Positions 27,370-37,367 are shown, counted from the first letter of the stretch. The stretch is 64,000 nucleotides of DNA from an uncultured Flavobacteriaceae bacterium (GCA_947500435.1 CANMRV010000002.1:372001-436000); one strand, 5' to 3'. Notes: a model not told the origin generated them from the sequence alone. Translations and numbers: made by a program.

Positions 27370-27741
27370 TTATCGGTGTTGGTCAATCAGGATATTGTTA
27401 CCGTCGGGATCTGTCAAAACAAGACTTGCAGGGCCGGAAGTAGTTTCATCAGCTTCCCTTTCCAATTTCAAACTGTGTTTTTTTAATTCTTTTTGAATAT
27501 CACGTACATCATCGAATTCCTCGAGATTTTGAGCGTTGGAATCCCATCCGGGGTTGAAGGTCAATATATTTCCTTCGAACATTCCCTCAAACAAACCGAT
27601 AAGGGAATCCTCATTTTTCATAATGAGGTACTTGCTGTCATGTGAGCCTGCAAAGATGGCAAAGCCGAGATTTTCGTAAAAGTTTTGTGAGACTTTGAGG
27701 TCCTTGACCGAAAGACTAACGGAGAATGCGCCTAGTTTCAT
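27370..27741 (-). CDS. VOC-superfamily (glyoxalase/bleomycin resistance-like) protein
   Basis: A 123-residue cytoplasmic protein; the ATG at 27741 is the natural start of the fold (MKLGAFSVSLSVKDLKVSQNFYENLG), the longer frame reaching back into the sdaA end. One VOC module pair is visible, closing with LVLTDPDGNNILIDQHR. Members bind a metal or small ligand; the metal set is not certain here. It follows sdaA by 43 bp and precedes the DUF1080 gene by 28 bp. Confidence 0.88.
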   Translation of the reverse strand: MKLGAFSVSLSVKDLKVSQNFYENLGFAIFAGSHDSKYLIMKNEDSLIGLFEGMFEGNILTFNPGWDSNAQNLEEFDDVRDIQKELKKHSLKLEREADETTSGPASLVLTDPDGNNILIDQHR

Positions 27742-27784
27742 TTTTATTGGTTTTGATTGTACGAATAAATATAAGGATTTCTCC

Positions 27785-29212
27785 TTAGCAGTCACTTAAA
27801 AATACGCCGACTGCCAATCCGCCCTCTGAGGTTTCTTTGTATTTTGAGTTCATGTCCTTGGCTGTTTCCCACATGGTCTGAACCACTTTATCTAAGGGGA
27901 CTTTAGCATCTTCAGGATTCGAATCTAATGCTAATTCAGCGGCATTGATTGCCTTAATGGCGCCCATAGAATTCCGTTCGATACAGGGTATTTGTACCAA
28001 CCCGCCAATAGGATCACAGGTTAGGCCTAAATGATGCTCCATGGCAATTTCTGCTGACATTAAGACTTGTTCGGGAGTACCGCCTAAGAGTTCTGTTAAA
28101 GCTCCGGCAGCCATTGCGGAGGAAACCCCGATTTCGGCTTGACAACCACCCATTGCGGCTGAAATGGTAGCTCCCTTTTTAAAGATGCTACCTATTTCCC
28201 CTGCAACTAATAAGAACTTTTTGATATGTTCGAAATTTGCCTTGTGGTTTTCGATTACCATATAATACATTAATACTGACGGAATAACACCTGCACTACC
28301 ATTGGTCGGCGCTGTAACAACTCTACCCAAAGAAGCATTCACCTCATTCACGGATAAAGCAAAACAACTCACCCATTTTAAAATCTGACGGAATTTCACT
28401 TCTGTTTTTCGAATGGTTTGTAACCAGTTTTCGGGTGAATCGTAAGTACCTGCCGTGGACATTAAACTCTTATGCATTTCAAAGGCCCTACGTTTCACAT
28501 TTAATCCACCAGGAAGTTTACCTTCTGTATGACAACCAATATACATGCATTCGAGCATGGTTCTCCAAACTCGCAGAAGCTGATTATCGATTTCGATATC
28601 GGTCCGCAAGGAACGTTCGTTTTCGAGGATTAGCTCAGAAATGGATTTTTGCTCTTTTTGACAATATGTGAGAAGTTCATCGCCCTTATGAACAGGGTAG
28701 GGGAAGGTATTGAAAGTTTCAATTTTCTTTTTGGCATTTTTACGTTCCTCCTCCACAACAAATCCACCGCCGATTGAGTAGTATTTTTTAGATTTTTTTG
28801 TACCATCTTCTAGAGTCGCTTCGAACTTTAGTCCGTTAGCATGGAAGGGTAAAAATTTTCTATGGAAAAGGATATCTTCGGTTGAGTTGAAAGGCAGTTG
28901 TTTTTCGTTTCCAAAATGTAGTATTCCATTTTTTTGAATCCCTGCAACTACGTTATGAATATCCTCCACAGGAATTTCAACAGGGTCAGCACCTGAGAGC
29001 CCTAGCATAATAGCATAATCAGTAGCATGGCCTTTCCCCGTTAGGGATAATGAACCATAAACATGTACTTGAATTTTTTGAACTGATAGAAATCGCTCTT
29101 TGGTTTTTAAATCAGAAATCCAGCGCTCGGCAGCCCTCCATGGACCAAGTGTATGAGAACTTGACGGACCAATGCCAATTTTTAGCATGTCGAAAATACT
29201 GATACACTCCAT
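27785..29212 (-). CDS. sdaA: L-serine ammonia-lyase, iron-sulfur type
   Basis: A 475-residue single-chain L-serine dehydratase that converts L-serine to pyruvate and ammonia using a [4Fe-4S] cluster. The beta-type N-terminal part has [16 protein letters not shown]; the alpha part has [15 protein letters not shown] and the cluster cysteines in [16 protein letters not shown] and [26 protein letters not shown] links the two. Length and motif order are normal. It is the first gene of a minus-strand set with the VOC gene. Confidence 0.97.
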   Translation of the reverse strand: MECISIFDMLKIGIGPSSSHTLGPWRAAERWISDLKTKERFLSVQKIQVHVYGSLSLTGKGHATDYAIMLGLSGADPVEIPVEDIHNVVAGIQKNGILHFGNEKQLPFNSTEDILFHRKFLPFHANGLKFEATLEDGTKKSKKYYSIGGGFVVEEERKNAKKKIETFNTFPYPVHKGDELLTYCQKEQKSISELILENERSLRTDIEIDNQLLRVWRTMLECMYIGCHTEGKLPGGLNVKRRAFEMHKSLMSTAGTYDSPENWLQTIRKTEVKFRQILKWVSCFALSVNEVNASLGRVVTAPTNGSAGVIPSVLMYYMVIENHKANFEHIKKFLLVAGEIGSIFKKGATISAAMGGCQAEIGVSSAMAAGALTELLGGTPEQVLMSAEIAMEHHLGLTCDPIGGLVQIPCIERNSMGAIKAINAAELALDSNPEDAKVPLDKVVQTMWETAKDMNSKYKETSEGGLAVGVFLSDC

Positions 29213-29297
29213 AAGATGACTTATCTAAAGTTTAAGTAAATGTAACTTTATTCTCGATTTTTTTCAGTAGAAAATAGTTGGAGATTAATTCAAAATT

Positions 29298-29723
29298 TCA
29301 TTTTCCTAGTAGCGGCAAGTGCTTTACTAAATGATAAGTCAGCGCCAATCGAATACACTCCTTCAATTCCTCTTTAGGGACTTCATCTTCCAAATCAAAA
29401 ACTATAGCGCGGTTCTTCTCATATTTAAAAGTATCCCCGTAGACTTTTCTAATTGTTTCAACTAACTTAGAAGTACATTTGAAATACATCGCATATTGAT
29501 TCGGAGCTTTGGCTTTCCAATCCATTCTAAGGGTGCTTCCTTTTTTCGCCAGATAACTAGGTTCACCCCATTTCAAGGTTTCTTCCAGTTCATCAATCGC
29601 ACTTTCTTTGGCAACCTCTAGAATCAACTTCCGAAGATAATTTAACTTGGGTTTAATTTCTTTTGGATATTCTTTGAACTTCAGCTCAACCGAAGGGTTG
29701 CTTCGTAGGGTTAGTTGTGTCAT
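29298..29723 (-). CDS. DUF1801 (YdhG-like) protein
   Basis: A 141-residue cytoplasmic protein. The start at 29723 is chosen because the ATG overlaps the stop of the upstream oxidoreductase (ATGA), and the 50 extra codons of the longer frame lie inside that gene. DUF1801 motifs: LRKLILEVAKE, LEETLKWGEPSYL, NQYAMYFKC and the C-terminal ECIRLALTYHLVKH. Role unknown; the family is thought to be a small binding domain. Coupled to the oxidoreductase at 29720. Confidence 0.88.
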   Translation of the reverse strand: MTQLTLRSNPSVELKFKEYPKEIKPKLNYLRKLILEVAKESAIDELEETLKWGEPSYLAKKGSTLRMDWKAKAPNQYAMYFKCTSKLVETIRKVYGDTFKYEKNRAIVFDLEDEVPKEELKECIRLALTYHLVKHLPLLGK

Positions 29724-30886
29724 GAATCCGTATTTAACTGAAAAGCCATCTTTTGACCCGTCAAGGCCAATTCGGTCGCTAAAAAGCAATGGTCTTGCGT
29801 CATGGCCGTTTCCGTTCGGTTGACTACATCGCTTACTAGCTGTTCTCCATAAGGCATATGTACATTTTTGCAATCGTAGTATTTGGTTTCTTTTTGATTT
29901 ACCAAAAACAAATGGTTACCACCTTGACGGCCAGAAATATCAACGTACTTCCGCATTTCGATATATCCCTCGGTGCCTAAAATGAAGGTTCGCCCATCAC
30001 CCCATGTTCCTAATCCTTCAGGAGTAAACCAATCAATTCGAATATAACCCGTAGCATGTTTACTGCGTACACTCATATCTCCGAAATCTCGATAGTTTGG
30101 GTATTCAGGGATATTGAAATTTCCAGTTTGTGCAAAGCTGACTTCTGCTTCTTTAGAGTTTGTATAGAATAAAAATTGATCACATTGATGCGAACCAATA
30201 TCACATAAAATACCACCTGCCTTTTCGGGTTCAAAAAACCAATCTGGTCGACTATCAGGGCGCATGCGATGTGGGCCGAGACCTATAAGTTGCACAACCT
30301 TGCCAATCGCACCCGCTTTCACCAATTCACCTGCTTTTACCGAAGCAGGATTCGCTAGGCGTTCACTATATTTAATTGAATAAATACGATGGGTTTCCTT
30401 TTGTACTTTTTTTACCTCGTTAAATTGTTCAAAAGTGACAATACCCGGTTTATCGGCCATGTAGTCTTTTCCCGCTTTCATGACACGAATACCTATAGGA
30501 GCTCTTTCTACAGGAATACCCGCGCTCGCAACTAACTGTATGCTGGTGTCATCTATAATTTCATCTTCGCTTTTGGCGACTTTCACATCTGGATAACGTT
30601 TGGTAAACTGTTTTAATAGGTCTGACTCCTTGGCGTAGACCGCAACCAAGGTTCCGCCTCCTTCAATCAAGGAGTTTACCATGCCGTAGATATGACCGTG
30701 ATTGATTCCTATTACCGAGAATCGAATGGAGTCTTTTGGTTTCGAACGTTTTTCTTTTGGTAAAACAATCAACCTTGGTTTCGCGATATCACTACCAAAC
30801 ATGTCTAATGGGAACATTGATGCAGCTGCTATTCCCGCAGCGGAGGAAAGCCCCTTTGTCAAAAAATTACGTCTATCTGATTTCAT
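29720..30886 (-). CDS. Gfo/Idh/MocA-family oxidoreductase with Tat signal
   Basis: A 388-residue protein with a twin-arginine leader (SDRRNFLTKGLSSAAGIAAAS). The nucleotide-binding part starts at IRFSVIGINHGHIYGMV; unusually the GxGxxG is replaced by GINHGH. The substrate half contains DKPGIVTFEQF, IGLGPHRMRPDSRPDWFFEPEKAGGILCDIGSH. It belongs to the same superfamily as the 25231 gene but is not close to it. Probably acts on a sugar in the periplasm. Followed by an ATGA overlap to the DUF1801 gene. Confidence 0.88.
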   Translation of the reverse strand: MKSDRRNFLTKGLSSAAGIAAASMFPLDMFGSDIAKPRLIVLPKEKRSKPKDSIRFSVIGINHGHIYGMVNSLIEGGGTLVAVYAKESDLLKQFTKRYPDVKVAKSEDEIIDDTSIQLVASAGIPVERAPIGIRVMKAGKDYMADKPGIVTFEQFNEVKKVQKETHRIYSIKYSERLANPASVKAGELVKAGAIGKVVQLIGLGPHRMRPDSRPDWFFEPEKAGGILCDIGSHQCDQFLFYTNSKEAEVSFAQTGNFNIPEYPNYRDFGDMSVRSKHATGYIRIDWFTPEGLGTWGDGRTFILGTEGYIEMRKYVDISGRQGGNHLFLVNQKETKYYDCKNVHMPYGEQLVSDVVNRTETAMTQDHCFLATELALTGQKMAFQLNTDS

Positions 30887-30982
30887 ATGTGTTTCCCATT
30901 GTCTTGTTAGTAAACAATGTAAATTATGAAAATAATCGGACTTACTAGATATCTTGGGAACGCAAGGTGTGTATTAAGAAAA

Positions 30983-31022
30983 TGACATCCTGTCAGTTTT
31001 ATGGGCTTGGCATATTGTTTGT
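30983..31022 (+). promoter_or_regulatory. Palindrome plus -24/-12-like element upstream of dnaK
   Basis: A perfect 5-bp palindrome TGACA-TCC-TGTCA (30983-30995) lies 11 bp before TTGGCATATTGTTTGT (31007-31022). The second element has GG and G at 12-base spacing as in sigma-54 sites (TGGCAY-N5-TTGCW), with GT where GC is usual. It could also be read as a variant of the Bacteroidota -7 box with one extra base. It ends 51 bp before the dnaK start, a suitable distance for a promoter. Confidence 0.4.
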
Positions 31023-31073
31023 CATTCCCTTAGCGACTGTAAAAATTAATACGCACAAATAAATACATATAGA

Positions 31074-32987
31074 ATGAGTAAAATTATAGGAATAGATTTA
31101 GGTACAACCAACTCGTGTGTCTCTGTAATGGAGGGTAATGAGCCGGTGGTAATACCTAATGCAGAAGGTAAACGAACTACGCCATCTGTAATCGCATTTG
31201 TTGAAGGTGGTGAGATTAAAGTGGGTGACCCAGCCAAAAGACAGGCGGTGACTAATCCACACAACACCATTTATTCTATCAAACGATTTATGGGGAACAA
31301 GTTTTCGGAGTCTAAAAAAGAAGCTGACCGCGTGCCTTATAAAGTAGTAAAAGGTGATAACGATACGCCTAGAGTAGATATCGATGGACGCATGTATTCT
31401 CCACAAGAGTTATCGGCAATGATTCTTCAGAAAATGAAGAAAACAGCTGAAGATTATTTAGGTCAAGATGTGACAAGAGCGGTAATTACCGTTCCTGCAT
31501 ATTTTAATGATGCACAACGTCAGGCTACGAAAGAAGCTGGTGAGATTGCAGGTTTAACTGTAGAGCGTATCATTAACGAGCCAACGTCAGCATCTTTGGC
31601 TTACGGAATGGACAAAAAAGACACCGACCAAAAAATCGTTGTTTTTGATTTTGGTGGAGGTACACATGATGTATCAATCTTAGAGTTGGGTGACGGTGTT
31701 TTCGAAGTACTGGCTACAGATGGAGATACGCACTTAGGTGGTGATGATGTTGACCAAAAGATTATCGATTGGTTGGCTGATGAGTTCAAGAAAGATGAGA
31801 GCATCGACCTTCGTGATGATGCAATGGCTTTGCAACGTTTGCGTGAAGCTGCTGAGAAAGCGAAAATAGAATTGTCATCTTCTGCCCAAACGGAAATCAA
31901 TTTACCATATGTGACGGCTACTGCTACAGGGCCAAAACACTTAGTTCGAACTTTGACCAGAGCGAAATTTGAGCAATTGATTGAAGACTTAGTAAAAAGA
32001 ACAATCGAGCCTTGTCAAACTGCAATGAAAGCCGCTGGTTTGTCAAAGAGTGATATTGATGAGATTATCTTAGTAGGTGGTTCAACACGTATTCCTGCAG
32101 TTCAGGAAGCAGTTGAGAAGTTCTTCGGAAAAGCACCTTCTAAAGGAGTGAATCCTGATGAGGTTGTTGCCGTAGGTGCAGCTATTCAAGGGGGAGTTTT
32201 AACAGGAGACGTTAAAGATGTACTTCTTTTAGATGTTACACCACTTTCTTTAGGTATCGAAACTATGGGGAATGTATTCACGAAATTAATCGAATCGAAT
32301 ACAACCATCCCGACAAAGAAATCTCAAGTATTCTCTACTGCTGCTGACAATCAACCATCGGTTGAGATTCATGTATTGCAAGGAGAACGTGGTATGGCTG
32401 CGGATAATAAAACTATCGGACGTTTTCATTTAGATGGAATTCCACCAGCGCAAAGAGGAACACCTCAAATTGAAGTTACCTTCGATATTGATGCCAACGG
32501 AATCATCAAAGTTTCTGCGACAGATAAAGCGACGAACAAGACGCAAGACATACGTATAGAAGCATCTTCAGGATTAACTGATGAAGAAATCCAAAAGATG
32601 AAAGCGGATGCAGAAGCAAACGCGGAAGCTGATAAAGTTGCGAGAGAAACTGCGGATAAGTTGAACGAAGCCGATGGTATGATTTTCCAAACGGAGAAGC
32701 AATTGACGGAGTTCGGAGATAAACTTTCTGATGACAAGAAAAAGCCAATCGAAGAAGCTTTAGAAGAGTTGAAGAAAGCTTATGAGACCAAAGATGTAGC
32801 TGTTGTAACTCCAGCTTTAGATAAAATAAATGAAGCTTGGAAAGTAGCTTCTGAGGAAATGTACAAAGCGCAGGCAGATGCACAACAAGCCGGAGATGAT
32901 AGTGGCAGTACGGGCGGTGGTGGCGCAGCTGCAGATGCTGCAGAAGGCGATAATGTAGAAGACGTGGACTTTGAAGAAGTGAAATAA
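31074..32987 (+). CDS. dnaK: Molecular chaperone DnaK (Hsp70)
   Basis: A 637-residue Hsp70 that binds unfolded segments under control of ATP. The ATPase domain has [13 protein letters not shown] at the start, [15 protein letters not shown] (His replacing the usual Phe) and [16 protein letters not shown]; the substrate domain starts near residue 390 ([16 protein letters not shown]), then a helical lid and an acidic tail ending [13 protein letters not shown]. Neither dnaJ nor grpE is adjacent. It is transcribed alone between a distinctive promoter region and a strong terminator. Confidence 0.98.
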   Translation: MSKIIGIDLGTTNSCVSVMEGNEPVVIPNAEGKRTTPSVIAFVEGGEIKVGDPAKRQAVTNPHNTIYSIKRFMGNKFSESKKEADRVPYKVVKGDNDTPRVDIDGRMYSPQELSAMILQKMKKTAEDYLGQDVTRAVITVPAYFNDAQRQATKEAGEIAGLTVERIINEPTSASLAYGMDKKDTDQKIVVFDFGGGTHDVSILELGDGVFEVLATDGDTHLGGDDVDQKIIDWLADEFKKDESIDLRDDAMALQRLREAAEKAKIELSSSAQTEINLPYVTATATGPKHLVRTLTRAKFEQLIEDLVKRTIEPCQTAMKAAGLSKSDIDEIILVGGSTRIPAVQEAVEKFFGKAPSKGVNPDEVVAVGAAIQGGVLTGDVKDVLLLDVTPLSLGIETMGNVFTKLIESNTTIPTKKSQVFSTAADNQPSVEIHVLQGERGMAADNKTIGRFHLDGIPPAQRGTPQIEVTFDIDANGIIKVSATDKATNKTQDIRIEASSGLTDEEIQKMKADAEANAEADKVARETADKLNEADGMIFQTEKQLTEFGDKLSDDKKKPIEEALEELKKAYETKDVAVVTPALDKINEAWKVASEEMYKAQADAQQAGDDSGSTGGGGAAADAAEGDNVEDVDFEEVK

Positions 32988-33008
32988 TTTCTTAAAATAT
33001 AGAAATGC

Positions 33009-33040
33009 AAAAAGCACCATTGTAACAATGGTGCTTTTTT
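33009..33040. terminator. Bidirectional rho-independent terminator
   Basis: A perfect hairpin with 14 paired bases (AAAAAGCACCATTG against CAATGGTGCTTTTT), a 3-base loop and a T6 tail. It lies between the dnaK stop (32987) and the end of the convergent metallophosphoesterase gene (33056) and can serve both. Confidence 0.9.
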
Positions 33041-33055
33041 ATTTTCGAACCATAA

Positions 33056-33961
33056 CTACCTTATTTTTAGTTTTCTTGAAGGTTCGCGCCCAAAACCTTT
33101 AACGAAAAGCGAGTCTTTGCGAAAAGTCACCTTTGCGAATGAAGTAGAGTCTTTTGTATCTACCATGCCTTTGAAATTTAGGTAATGAACACCGTTTTTT
33201 TGCACATAACTTCCATCATGATTATGTCCGTTGAAATAAAATTTTACACAAGGGTAAAGATCTATTAGAGTAAGTAGTTGCTCGTAATTCCATAAATTAT
33301 GTGCTTGTTCTTCTCCCAGTGTGGGGAAATGACAATAGAAACCAACCTGCTCCTTATTCTTAGTAGCTAACTGTAATTCATGTTCTACCCATTTTAATTG
33401 TTCGGAACTTAATCCTCCATTCCATACTTCTAGATTAGGCATATTTTTATCTGACAGAAGTTTGAAAAGGGAGTCCGTTTGCCTCTTTTTAGAATTGGTG
33501 AGGGCACCATGTAGACTAAGGTCATTTCCGTCCAAAACAATAAAACGCCATTTGTTTTTTAGTATGCTATAGTATCGGTTTTTAATATTCATTTTTTCAA
33601 AAATCATTGGTTTTAAAGAATCTGCCACACTAAAATCGTGATTGCCCAATACATGGTACTTATCTGATTTTAGCTTGTTCCATATTGGCGCAACTGTATC
33701 AAAACTCTGAAAATCTTTATCAATAAAATCTCCTAAATGAATAGCATAATCTAAAGGATGCTTATTAAGTTCTTTAACCGCTTTTCGCAAACGTTCTGAG
33801 GATTTTGGATAAAAACGGTTATTCTTAGTTTCGCAATTACAGTACTGACAGTCAGCTACAATACCGATTTCAAACTCTTGAAATTCAACCACATTCTTTT
33901 TATTCGTGTTGCAGGAGGCTAAAATAATAACTAGAAATAGTAGAAATATTTGTTTTAACAT
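33056..33961 (-). CDS. Calcineurin-like metallophosphoesterase lipoprotein
   Basis: A 301-residue lipoprotein (signal ending ILASC). The five metallophosphoesterase motifs are present in order: GIVADCQYCNCE, HLGDFIDKD, HVLGNHDFS, FYCHFP and FNGHNHDGSY. The first motif, with Tyr and Cys after Asp, resembles ADP-ribose/CDP-alcohol diphosphatase-like (ADPRibase-Mn) members. It probably hydrolyses phosphate esters in the periplasm or at the cell surface; the substrate is unknown. A single gene, convergent with dnaK. Confidence 0.92.
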   Translation of the reverse strand: MLKQIFLLFLVIILASCNTNKKNVVEFQEFEIGIVADCQYCNCETKNNRFYPKSSERLRKAVKELNKHPLDYAIHLGDFIDKDFQSFDTVAPIWNKLKSDKYHVLGNHDFSVADSLKPMIFEKMNIKNRYYSILKNKWRFIVLDGNDLSLHGALTNSKKRQTDSLFKLLSDKNMPNLEVWNGGLSSEQLKWVEHELQLATKNKEQVGFYCHFPTLGEEQAHNLWNYEQLLTLIDLYPCVKFYFNGHNHDGSYVQKNGVHYLNFKGMVDTKDSTSFAKVTFRKDSLFVKGFGREPSRKLKIR

Positions 33962-34108
33962 AGGTCGTTTTTTATCTAGTTATCATTTTGGTAAAGATAC
34001 AAGACTCATAAAATTCATCAGGGGTCTAATAAATTTAGAATAATGACCATACATCGATTTGGCATCCCTTTTGTTCTTAGTTGGCAGAATATCAAGTAAT
34101 TTTGCACT

Positions 34109-35032
34109 ATGTTAAAAAACTACACAGCTTTACTTCTTATCGTTTTATTCTTTTCCCCAAAAGAAACGAGCTCTCAAGAGATTCAAATTTTCACGGTCGA
34201 AGATTTTGATTTAAAGGGAAACGTGAAGTCATGTTTGGTCAGCACGAATTACGGAAAGGAAGAGTATGACTTCAATGAAGAAGGATTGCTTACAAAATCT
34301 GTAACACGTTATAGTGATACGGATTATGATATTACCTATTATAAGTATTCCAAAGGTATGCTGCTGGAGAAACGATTGGAAAACTATCGGGACAACGTTT
34401 TTGATAAGTCAACATCATTAGCCAGTTTTTACACGATTGATTCTCTGCTGAATTTAAAAATTACTGAAAAGATCATATCCTACAATAAGGAATTCTTAGA
34501 CCAATACGAGTATTTTTATAAAGCTGATTCAATTTTTAAAATCATTCATACGAATGACAGTGGTATTGATGAAACACTTGTTTCCTATTCTGATATAAAA
34601 GGAGAGCAAACTAAAACCTATTTAGTAAATGGTGTTGTTCAAAAATCAATCAGAACATCAGTAAAAAAAGAAAAAGATAGCATCGTAGAAAGAAACGTGC
34701 TTACAAAAAAATTTCTTGACGGAAAGCCTAGCTCCGCAGTAGAAGAGACCTTTAATGGGGAGGATAAATTAATTGCCTCAACAAAATTTTTCTCAAACCT
34801 CTCGACCAGAAGATTAACCAAAGAAGAAATAGCGGTATTTACTTATAGTGATATAGGGGCTCTTTCCCAAAAAGAAATTCGGGCAGGAAAAGCTTCTGAA
34901 ATTAAAGAATACATTTATCAGTTTGATGAAAATGGGAACTGGATAAAAGAGATAATCACTCCCGAAAATACTTATAAGACTCGGAGAATAAGTTATTATG
35001 AGAGCATGGCCGAAGTGAAGAAGGAGGAATAA
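34109..35032 (+). CDS. Secreted YD/RHS-like repeat protein, unknown function
   Basis: A 307-residue protein with signal peptide (LLLIVLFFSPKETSSQ). The mature part is a series of short beta strands with Tyr-rich repeats (FDLKGNVKSCL, YDFNEEGLL, YQFDENGNWIKEI), the style of YD repeats seen in small Bacteroidota outer-surface proteins that end in ENGNW motifs. No enzyme motif. It stands alone between the metallophosphoesterase promoter region and a half-copy of the intergenic repeat. Confidence 0.82.
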   Translation: MLKNYTALLLIVLFFSPKETSSQEIQIFTVEDFDLKGNVKSCLVSTNYGKEEYDFNEEGLLTKSVTRYSDTDYDITYYKYSKGMLLEKRLENYRDNVFDKSTSLASFYTIDSLLNLKITEKIISYNKEFLDQYEYFYKADSIFKIIHTNDSGIDETLVSYSDIKGEQTKTYLVNGVVQKSIRTSVKKEKDSIVERNVLTKKFLDGKPSSAVEETFNGEDKLIASTKFFSNLSTRRLTKEEIAVFTYSDIGALSQKEIRAGKASEIKEYIYQFDENGNWIKEIITPENTYKTRRISYYESMAEVKKEE

Positions 35033-35049
35033 AAAAATGTACTGAGAAT

Positions 35050-35078
35050 GCTTCTTCCCTTTTCTGGGGAAGGAACTT
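35050..35078. repeat. Solo half-copy of the 7853-8077 repeat end
   Basis: Bases 35062-35078 (TTCTGGGGAAGGAACTT) are identical to 8061-8077, the right end of the larger element. With the preceding CTTCCC they form a short hairpin (CTTCCC/GGGAAG) between the convergent ends of the YD-like gene (35032) and a GNAT gene (35093), so it may act as a terminator. Confidence 0.6.
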
Positions 35079-35092
35079 TTAAATTAACTTGT

Positions 35093-35650
35093 TTATTTAG
35101 CTTCCCATTCCTTCTTCAAGAGTCCATAACAACAGGTATTTCTTTTAAAGCCATCTAAGAGGTAAACGTTTTCACGAAGAATTCCCTCCAACGTACACCC
35201 TAATTTTTCAACTGCTTTTCTGGAAGCTATATTTCGTTCATCGATTCGAAACTCGACTTTTTCGAAATCCATTACGTTAAATGCATGGTTCAGCATTAAA
35301 GACTTTATTTGAGTATTTAGTCCTGTTCCTTGAAATTCCCTGCCAATCCATGTGGAGCCAATTTCCAAAGTCTTGTTTTTAGCATGGATATTCATATATC
35401 TCGTACTTCCGGCATATTCTTTTTTCCTTTTGTCGAAGATGATAAAAGGAATGCTTGTACCATTGTCTTTTTGATCTAAGGCAATCTCTACATAGTTTTT
35501 CAAGCTTTCAGAAGTTTCTATATCCGCGGGGGAATACTGCACTAATTTTTCCTGGGATGCCACTGGAATTAGTTCATGTAAGTTATCCAATGTCAAAGGA
35601 GAAAGTTTTACAAAATCATTTTCTAAAGTAGGAGTGTAGTCGATTTTCAT
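35093..35650 (-). CDS. GNAT acetyltransferase, RimJ/RimL-like
   Basis: A 185-residue GCN5-related N-acetyltransferase. The fold begins with FVKLSPLTLDNL; the acetyl-CoA loop region is IGREFQGTGLNTQIKSLML, and ERNIASRKAVEKLGCTLEGILRENV is the usual RimJ/RimL-type end. It probably acetylates a small amine or protein N-terminus. It overlaps the stop of the second GNAT gene by one base, so the pair is translated together. Confidence 0.9.
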   Translation of the reverse strand: MKIDYTPTLENDFVKLSPLTLDNLHELIPVASQEKLVQYSPADIETSESLKNYVEIALDQKDNGTSIPFIIFDKRKKEYAGSTRYMNIHAKNKTLEIGSTWIGREFQGTGLNTQIKSLMLNHAFNVMDFEKVEFRIDERNIASRKAVEKLGCTLEGILRENVYLLDGFKRNTCCYGLLKKEWEAK

Positions 35651-36228
35651 TAGCGTTCAACTTTGAATAGTTCATATTCACTTTTGAGCATGCGGTATTG
35701 AATTAGTGAAACGTATTGGTCATCGGCAATGGTATGGTCTTTTTTTATGTCATGGTCTTTAAATTCTCCTTCTTTAACCATACCATTTTTTATCATGACC
35801 TTTCCTGAGGCCGCATTGGTGGTAATATAAACCGCAAGAATCTTGTTGAGATTGAGTTCTTCGAATCCGAATTGTAGAATTGCTTGCACGGCTTCGGTAG
35901 TAAAACCGAGATTCCAAAAACCTTCTGCCAACCAGTACCCTAATTCTGCCCTATTGTTTTGAATATCAAGGGTTAAGCCGATGCCTCCAATAAAAGCATG
36001 TGTGTCTCTAAAACGCATTGCGAACATGTAATTGTCCTTATTTTTAAAGCCTTGATTGGCCATATTCATCCAAGAAATTGCATCCTCTTCGCGATATGGG
36101 TGCGGCATAGTTCGTGTATTTTCAACAATCTTTATGTTTCCCGCATAGGAAACAATGTCAGAAATATCCGCAGGTTTGATTTGATCTAAAATCAAACGTT
36201 TCGTTACAAGTCTTGGAAATTCTTCCAT
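35650..36228 (-). CDS. GNAT acetyltransferase
   Basis: A 192-residue protein of the GNAT fold: TKRLILDQIKPADI at the start, FIGGIGLTLD and NRAELGYWLAEGFWNLGFTTEAVQAILQFGF (acetyl-CoA site), then NAASGKVMIKNGMVKEGE. It is more like RimJ-type N-terminal acetyltransferases than small-molecule enzymes but the substrate is not known. It starts 1 bp after the esterase stop and overlaps the next GNAT gene: a three-gene operon. Confidence 0.9.
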   Translation of the reverse strand: MEEFPRLVTKRLILDQIKPADISDIVSYAGNIKIVENTRTMPHPYREEDAISWMNMANQGFKNKDNYMFAMRFRDTHAFIGGIGLTLDIQNNRAELGYWLAEGFWNLGFTTEAVQAILQFGFEELNLNKILAVYITTNAASGKVMIKNGMVKEGEFKDHDIKKDHTIADDQYVSLIQYRMLKSEYELFKVER

Positions 36229-36229
36229 T

Positions 36230-36874
36230 TTAAACTATTTCATTAATAATCTTTTTTTTCACTTCGTGGCCACCCTCAAAAATTTGCTGTTTGGCTTTCC
36301 CTTGGAATAATTCGGCAATTCTTGCTGATTCGTATTTCATCACCTCTCCTGTTAAATATTGGTCTTTATCTCCAACAATCACGGTGACTTCTGTTGCTTG
36401 CGGGTTTAAAAAGTCGAAGTCTTGTGGAGTTAATTCTTTCGGAATTCCCCCTGCATAAAGAATCATTTTATTACACTGTATTTTTCTTGATGCAATCCAA
36501 CGGGTGGCTACGGAGACTCCCTGGGAAAATCCGAAAATGATCAGATTACAATCCAGGGGAAACTCTTCGGCTGCATATACAGCATCCAAATAGGCCAATA
36601 CATTCTCGGTTTCAGAAACACGGTTTTCTTTTGTCAACCAACTTGCACCGACGTATTTATATTCATTTTTTAAATAATATTTTGAAGGGGCCTGTGGAGC
36701 AATAATATAATTTTCCTCCGTACGTAACTCATCAAAATATTTAATAAAATACTTACTCAAATACCCAATTCCGTGTAGTACAATCCAAATATTCTTTGTT
36801 TTGTCAGTAAGCTGGTTTAAGGTTTCATAAGTATTTGTGGTCTGGTAAGTGACCTGTTTTTGTTGTTTGTTCAT
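36230..36874 (-). CDS. Alpha/beta hydrolase, esterase type
   Basis: A 214-residue alpha/beta hydrolase of the carboxylesterase/phospholipase group. The nucleophile elbow is FGFSQGVS (Ser near 116), the acid lies in VIVGDKDQYL and the His in FEGGHEVKK. No signal peptide. It leads the two GNAT genes in a minus-strand operon. It lies back to back with the men cluster, but its short form and the GFSQG motif fit a general esterase rather than MenH. Confidence 0.9.
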   Translation of the reverse strand: MNKQQKQVTYQTTNTYETLNQLTDKTKNIWIVLHGIGYLSKYFIKYFDELRTEENYIIAPQAPSKYYLKNEYKYVGASWLTKENRVSETENVLAYLDAVYAAEEFPLDCNLIIFGFSQGVSVATRWIASRKIQCNKMILYAGGIPKELTPQDFDFLNPQATEVTVIVGDKDQYLTGEVMKYESARIAELFQGKAKQQIFEGGHEVKKKIINEIV

Positions 36875-36943
36875 GGTTTTAAATCTATTATAAAAATAGC
36901 CTCTTTATTGGACGTGTAATGCTTAATTTTACAAAAAAACTTC

Positions 36944-37366
36944 ATGGACGAATACAAAGAGAAAATTCTTAAGGTGTGTAATGAATCTTCAAAAAACACT
37001 TTGATGGAGACTTTACAAATAGAATTTATTGATGTTGGCCCAGATTATTTAGTTGCCAAAATGCCTGTAAACCCTAGAGTTCACCAACCAGATGGTGTAC
37101 TGCATGGAGGTGCCACAGTCGCTTTGGCCGAAACGGTTGGCAGCACGGCGTCGTATATTTTTCTAGATGGACAAAAGGTATTTGTTAGAGGAATTGAAAT
37201 TGCAGCAAACCATGTAAAAAGTATTCGGGAAGGTGAGGTTTTTGCCAAAGCTGTCATTGTACATAAAGGCAGTACCACACAATTATGGGATATCAAGATA
37301 ACGGATGCTGATGATAATTTAATTTCTGTTTGCAAACTTACAACCATCGCTTTACCAAGAAAATAA
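36944..37366 (+). CDS. Hotdog-fold thioesterase, PaaI/MenI-like
   Basis: A 140-residue hotdog thioesterase: the catalytic region HQPDGVLHGGATVALAETVGS and the sheet segment VRGIEIAANHVKSIREGEV are clear. Placed 1 bp before menF in the men cluster, it probably hydrolyses 1,4-dihydroxy-2-naphthoyl-CoA to release the free naphthoate (the MenI step). The general family is broader, so the specificity is inferred from the neighbours. Confidence 0.88.
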   Translation: MDEYKEKILKVCNESSKNTLMETLQIEFIDVGPDYLVAKMPVNPRVHQPDGVLHGGATVALAETVGSTASYIFLDGQKVFVRGIEIAANHVKSIREGEVFAKAVIVHKGSTTQLWDIKITDADDNLISVCKLTTIALPRK

Positions 37367-37367
37367 T

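Noticed and set aside
29724..29873. N-terminal extension of the DUF1801 gene
   Set aside because: The 50 codons lie in the 3' end of the oxidoreductase gene and lack similarity to the family; the ATGA overlap is a better start.
30900..31073. CIRCE element upstream of dnaK
   Set aside because: No TTAGCACTC-N9-GAGTGCTAA pattern; the palindrome present is TGACA/TGTCA.
36230..36874. Alpha/beta hydrolase as a missing MenH
   Set aside because: Opposite strand, co-transcribed with GNAT genes, and motifs fit the esterase group rather than MenH.
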